Below are positions 4,021-7,250 of a stretch of DNA of 7,250 nt, in pieces. Source of the DNA: Actinomycetes bacterium (GTDB lineage Bacteria; Actinomycetota; Acidimicrobiia; Acidimicrobiales; Palsa-688). The DNA lies in contig JAKABK010000086.1 in the NCBI GenBank assembly GCA_021796905.1, positions 1-7,250 on the forward strand, read 5' to 3'. The notes below the pieces were generated by a model. The model was not told the DNA's origin and searched no databases. It saw only the letters and a list, made by a program, of their open reading frames with translations. The position numbers were made by a program, and so were the translations under genes. Position 1 is the first letter of the stretch, and every line of letters begins with the position of its first letter.

Positions 4021-5698
4021 ACGCCTCGGCCTGGCGCAAGCGACGCTGGAGCTGCTCGACGGTCGCCTCGGGGATCCGGCGGACCCCGGCGAGACGGTTC
4101 AGCTCGGCGTTGACCTGGGCGTGGGACCAGCCGGTGCGCCGGGCGATGTCCCGGGCGACGCGGGCGTTGGCGTCCCGCAGGCGGGCCTTGTGCTCCCGCC
4201 TGGTGGGCAGCACCCCTCTCCCGTCGAGGTGGCCGGCTCCGCCGAACGCCGCACCTCGGGCGCCGACGGCCCGGGGCCCGGCCAGGCTCGGCAAGGTGAG
4301 CAGCAGCTCCTCGCTGTCGGTGTCCTCGCTGTCGGTGTCGTCGTCGACGGCTCCGTCGTCGGGCTCGCCGTCGGACCCGCCGGGCGGCCCGCCGGTGGGG
4401 TCGTCGACATCGGTCGCGACCGCCGAGATCACCGCGAACAGCGACAGCTGCTCACCGTCGCGTGCCGGTTCGTCCCGGAGCGCGTCGAGCTGGGCCGGGT
4501 CGGCCTCGGGGCGTTCCCGGGTGTCGCGCCGCAGGCTGTGGCGGCGCACCTCGGCGATCCGCTGAGCCCAGCCCCGCAGCCGGGCGTCGTCGGGGATGTA
4601 CAGGTACGAGCGTTGCCCCGGAACGCCCGGCGTCCAGCGCACCAGTCGCCCGACCGCCTGGCGGAAGAACAGCTCGGTGGTGGTGGTGGTGGCGTACACC
4701 CCGACCCGCAGGCGGGGGATGTCGACGCCCTCGGAGACCATCCGCACCGCCACCAGCCACGGGTCGTCGGAGGCGGCGAAGGCGGCGATGCGCTCCGACG
4801 CGTCGGCGTCGTCGGAGACGGCCACCACCGCCCGCGCCCCGTGCCTCCATGCCAGCGCGTCGGCGATCCCCCGGGCATGGTCCTGGTCGCTGGCGACCAC
4901 CAGGCCGCCGGCGTCGGGATGGCTGCGGCGGACCTCGCAGAGACGGTCGTGCGCGGCCCGCAGCACCTCCGGGAGCCAGTCCCCCTCGAGCGACAGGGCG
5001 GTCCGCAGCCGCTGGTTGGCCCGCAGGGTGGTCAGGGGGTCGTCGAAGCCGGCCGACCAGCTGGAGCCGTCCGGGGCGCTCCACTCCATGTGACCGTTGG
5101 TCCGGGGAAAGTAGACCGGACGCACCACTCGGCCGTCGCGTAACGCATCCCCGTACGCGTACTCGAAGTCGGGTCTCGCCTCGTCCGCCTCGTAGCGGAG
5201 GAACGGGATGCTGCGGGTATCGGAGCGAAACGGCGTCCCCGACAGCGACAGCCGGCAGGTTGCGCCGGCGAAGGCGGTCCGCACCGTCTCCCCCCAGGCC
5301 CGTTCGTCGCCGGCGTGGTGGATCTCGTCGAAGACGACCATCGAACCCCGGGCCGCCACCGCCAGCGCCGGGGCGGTCACCGCCACCTGCTGGTAGGTGG
5401 TCACGATCCCGTGCATGTCGGAGGGGAGGGGCTCGCCGGCGGACCACTGGTCGTCGAGGTGGACCCCGAAGCGGGTCGCCGCCTCGGTCCACTGGCGCTT
5501 CAGGTGGGCGGTCGGGGCGACCACCACCATCCGGCGGGGACCGTCGGGGGCGGCCAGGCGGTTCACCGCGGCCGTCAGCGCGAAGGTGGTCTTGCCGGCA
5601 CCGGGGGTGGCGACGGCAAGGAAGTCGGGGTGGGGATGGGCGGCGAAGCGCTCCAGGGCGGTCTTCTGCCAGCGTCGTAGGCGGACCGAGCGGGTCAT
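4004..5698 (-). CDS. SF2 DEAD/DEAH helicase with acidic linker and C-terminal helical domain
   Basis: A protein of 564 aa of the COG1061-like superfamily II group (related to XPB and restriction-enzyme helicases). Motifs in order are: a Q-like LRRWQ at 7-11; Walker A TPGAGKT 31-37; motif Ia APTAHLKRQW 61-70; Walker B DEIHH 124-128; motif III SGTPFR 153-158; motif V SEGVDIPRL 322-330; and motif VI QAVGRLVR 347-354. All are intact, so ATP-driven translocation or unwinding of nucleic acid is expected. No nuclease or methyltransferase domain is fused. Residues about 428-465 are Asp/Glu/Gly-rich and should be flexible. Residues about 498-564 form a separate basic helical domain (WSHAQVNAELNRL, then ATVEQLQRRL) that may bind nucleic acid. 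ATG 5698 is chosen because it lies six codons before LRRWQ; the frame stays open far upstream only by chance. No Shine-Dalgarno is evident. It is divergent from the DUF2786 gene. Confidence 0.9.
   Translation of the reverse strand: MTRSVRLRRWQKTALERFAAHPHPDFLAVATPGAGKTTFALTAAVNRLAAPDGPRRMVVVAPTAHLKRQWTEAATRFGVHLDDQWSAGEPLPSDMHGIVTTYQQVAVTAPALAVAARGSMVVFDEIHHAGDERAWGETVRTAFAGATCRLSLSGTPFRSDTRSIPFLRYEADEARPDFEYAYGDALRDGRVVRPVYFPRTNGHMEWSAPDGSSWSAGFDDPLTTLRANQRLRTALSLEGDWLPEVLRAAHDRLCEVRRSHPDAGGLVVASDQDHARGIADALAWRHGARAVVAVSDDADASERIAAFAASDDPWLVAVRMVSEGVDIPRLRVGVYATTTTTELFFRQAVGRLVRWTPGVPGQRSYLYIPDDARLRGWAQRIAEVRRHSLRRDTRERPEADPAQLDALRDEPARDGEQLSLFAVISAVATDVDDPTGGPPGGSDGEPDDGAVDDDTDSEDTDSEELLLTLPSLAGPRAVGARGAAFGGAGHLDGRGVLPTRREHKARLRDANARVARDIARRTGWSHAQVNAELNRLAGVRRIPEATVEQLQRRLRQAEAWCSRT
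4310..4339 (-). repeat. Perfect 15-bp tandem duplication in the helicase linker
   Basis: CTCGCTGTCGGTGTC occurs twice in a row (4310-4324 and 4325-4339 on the + strand). It encodes DTDSE-DTDSE (residues 454-463) within the acidic linker. The unit is in frame, so copy-number change would alter linker length without breaking the gene. Confidence 0.9.
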
Positions 5699-5801
5699 GG
5701 CAGGGCGGGAGCGGCGGACGGCACGGGACCCCAGATCATGCCACGGGCGAGATCCCCGTCCCTGTCCGATCCCCGCGTCAGACTGTCCCGGCCAACCCTT
5801 G

Positions 5802-5807
5802 AGGAGG
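5802..5807 (+). promoter_or_regulatory. Strong ribosome binding site of the DUF2786 gene
   Basis: AGGAGG ends 5 nt before ATG 5813. It selects this start over the in-frame ATG at 5738, which would add 25 residues translated from the divergent intergenic region. Confidence 0.75.
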
Positions 5808-5812
5808 GACCG

Positions 5813-7147
5813 ATGGGTCGCAGGAACCAGGAGCGCCGGGCTGCCAAGAAGCGCCGGGACAACCGGGGCCACGGCGCCCCACATGCGGGCTACGAGGGCT
5901 CCTTCGGCGACGGGGCCTCGCTGCGTTTCACCGCCGAGCTCGCGGTCGTCGGTGGTGCCCGGGCGGCCGCGGCCCGCGACGAGCCCGAGGTCGACCGGCT
6001 CGCCGCCCGGCTGGCAGCTCTCGCCGCCGACGGGGTACCGGTGACCTCCATCGCGGCGGAGACCGTCGCCCGGGTGCTCCGCGCCCTCTGGGGCGGCGGC
6101 TGGCAGCCGGTCGAGGTCGCCCGCCAGGTCCGCCGACGGCGTCGCGAGCCGCACGTCGCGCTGCTCGTGTCGGCGCTCGCGGCGGCTGACTGCTGGGCGG
6201 ACGCCGCTGGCGCCGCGATGCCGGCGGTCTGGTCCGAGCAGCTCGACGAGCTCGGGGTGCCCGCAGACCGTTCCGGTGGGGCTGACTGGCTCGGGGTCGC
6301 GCTCCGCGCCAGCGGAGCGCTGGAGGACGGACTTCGCCTGGTCATGGAGACCCTCGGCGAGGTGGTGGACCTCGGGAGGATCGAGGCGCTGATCCCCCGG
6401 CCGGCGGAGTGGCGCGACGCCGCCCTGGTCGGGCGTGGCGGGCACCCCGACGACCCGGTGCTGGCGAAGGTGCGGGCCCTGCTCGCCAAGGCAGAGTCGA
6501 CGCAGTTCGCCGCGGAGGCCGAGGCGCTCGCCGCCAAGGCCCAGGAACTGATGGCCCGCCACTCGATCGAGGACGCCGTCGCCCGGAGCCGGGCACCGCG
6601 CGGAGAGCGGCCGGAGATCCGTCGCGTAGCCGTCGACGACCCCTACGCCGAGGCCAAGTCGGTACTGCTCGGGGTGGTGGCCAAGGCCAACGACGCCCGC
6701 TGCGTCTGGTACGACCGCTACGCGATGATGGCGGTCGTCGGTTTCGCCAAGGACCTCGAAGCCATCGAGGTGCTGTTCACCTCCCTGCTCGTCCAGGCCA
6801 GCCGGGCCATGCTGGCGAAGGGCTCGGTGACCGACGGGTCCGGGCGGTCGAGGACGAGGTCCTTCCGCCAGTCGTTCCTGCTGGCCTACGCCAACCGGAT
6901 CGGCCAACGCCTCGAGATGGCCGCCTGGCAGGCCCGCCAGCAGGCCTCGGAGGACCTGCACCTCGACCTCACCCCGGTGCTCGCCTCCCGCGACGCCGAG
7001 GTGAACGAGGCGATGAACGGCGCCTTCCCCCACGTCCACTACGGCCACGGTCCCTCGGCGTCCAACGAAGCCGGCTGGCGCGCCGGGCGGATCGCCGCCG
7101 AGCTCGCCACCCTCGGACCGGAGCAGGCGATGGTGTCCGCCGGGTAG
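5813..7147 (+). CDS. DUF2786 domain-containing protein
   Basis: A protein of 444 aa, function unknown. The N-terminus is strongly basic (GRRNQERRAAKKRR, residues 2-15). A helical Ala-rich region of no recognised family follows (about 40-200). The DUF2786 motif is at about 214-252: DPVLAKVRALLAKAEST, then EAEALAAKAQELMARHSIE, the usual helix with K-A-x-S/T and E-A-x-A-A signatures. The C-terminal part (about 270-430) matches the usual companion of DUF2786: a region with YDRYAMMAVVGF (300-311), a helical SFRQSFLLAYANRIGQRL (350-367) and a closing GWRAGRIAAEL (421-431). The family is common in actinobacteria and phages, but its biochemical role is not established; a nucleic-acid association is suggested only by the basic N-terminus. 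There is no signal peptide or membrane segment. The start is set by AGGAGG. The stop lies 6 bp from the 3' end of the convergent tRNA gene. Confidence 0.85.
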   Translation: MGRRNQERRAAKKRRDNRGHGAPHAGYEGSFGDGASLRFTAELAVVGGARAAAARDEPEVDRLAARLAALAADGVPVTSIAAETVARVLRALWGGGWQPVEVARQVRRRRREPHVALLVSALAAADCWADAAGAAMPAVWSEQLDELGVPADRSGGADWLGVALRASGALEDGLRLVMETLGEVVDLGRIEALIPRPAEWRDAALVGRGGHPDDPVLAKVRALLAKAESTQFAAEAEALAAKAQELMARHSIEDAVARSRAPRGERPEIRRVAVDDPYAEAKSVLLGVVAKANDARCVWYDRYAMMAVVGFAKDLEAIEVLFTSLLVQASRAMLAKGSVTDGSGRSRTRSFRQSFLLAYANRIGQRLEMAAWQARQQASEDLHLDLTPVLASRDAEVNEAMNGAFPHVHYGHGPSASNEAGWRAGRIAAELATLGPEQAMVSAG

Positions 7148-7153
7148 CCGGAG

Positions 7154-7242
7154 CGGAGAGGGGGGGATTTGAACCCCCGGACCCGGTCTCCCAGGTCAAC
7201 TCATTAGCAGTGAGTCCGATTCGGCCGCTCTCGCACCTCTCC
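7154..7242 (-). tRNA. tRNA-Ser (anticodon GCU)
   Basis: A full cloverleaf of 89 nt can be drawn on the minus strand. The acceptor stem pairs GGAGAGG (7242-7236) with CCTCTCC (7161-7155). The anticodon stem pairs ACTCA with TGAGT, and its loop CTGCTAA has anticodon GCT at 7208-7206. The T arm is GGGGG-TTCAAAT-CCCCC (7178-7162). The long variable arm with GACC/GGGTC pairing marks a class II tRNA, and the discriminator is G (7154), both as expected for serine. It reads AGC/AGU codons. The 3' CCA is not encoded and must be added after transcription. Its promoter lies beyond the right edge. Confidence 0.95.
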
Positions 7243-7250
7243 CTACCACC

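Noticed and set aside
4674..4693. GGT trinucleotide run as a microsatellite
   Set aside because: It encodes the Thr run ATTTTTELFF just before helicase motif VI, a normal feature of this family as I recall it, so it is explained by coding.
4462..5802. 446-codon open frame on the + strand across the helicase gene
   Set aside because: It is extremely Arg/Pro/Gly-rich, antisense to intact helicase motifs, and a typical GC artefact.
5699..7048. The helicase reading frame stays open upstream for another 450 codons on the minus strand
   Set aside because: This stretch is antisense to the well-supported DUF2786 gene and resembles no family. The helicase motifs begin right after ATG 5698. Long open antisense frames are common in GC-rich DNA.
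7154..7242. tRNA-Ser as an attachment site for an integrated element
   Set aside because: No integrase and no repeat of the tRNA 3' end is visible within the window; the adjacent gene has the same base composition as the rest.

Overview
This 7.25-kb window is very GC-rich bacterial chromosome. Strong G/C at third codon positions, GTG starts, a DivIVA-domain coiled-coil protein and promoters that end a few bases from the start codon all point to an actinobacterium (Actinomycetota). The exact class is not decidable from the sequence; Acidimicrobiia or a relative is a guess. No integrase, transposase, phage gene or CRISPR array is visible. I read it as ordinary housekeeping and accessory chromosome, not an island.

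Layout, left to right: an unassigned left edge (1-150) and a three-copy 31/31/29-bp tandem repeat (151-241); a peptidase-E-like serine hydrolase / class I GATase-like gene (268-990, +); an HD-domain metalloenzyme whose metal ligands resemble PhnZ and myo-inositol oxygenase (965-1534, -); a DivIVA-domain coiled-coil protein (1680-2576, +); a small uncharacterised actinobacterial protein, possibly PH-like (2618-3019, -); a YdfG-like short-chain dehydrogenase (3190-3942, +); an SF2 DEAD/DEAH helicase with an acidic linker and an extra C-terminal helical domain (4004-5698, -); a DUF2786 protein (5813-7147, +); and tRNA-Ser(GCU) (7154-7242, -).

Every neighbouring pair of features is on opposite strands, so there is no operon here and each gene must have its own promoter. 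Three divergent intergenic regions (1535-1679, 3020-3189, 5699-5812) carry the start signals. Four gene ends converge (965/990, 2576/2618, 3942/4004, 7147/7154). Several starts look leaderless (a TANNNT-like -10 box 7-8 nt before ATG/GTG), while the DivIVA and DUF2786 genes have Shine-Dalgarno sequences. At the three protein-gene convergences a short G/C hairpin without a T-run lies across or beside the stop codons.

The genes do not form one recognisable pathway. The pieces most worth following are the HD enzyme as a possible diiron oxygenase, the hairpins at convergent ends, the repeat array next to the first promoter, and the divergent helicase/DUF2786 pair. I found nothing I can defend as a new multi-gene system.
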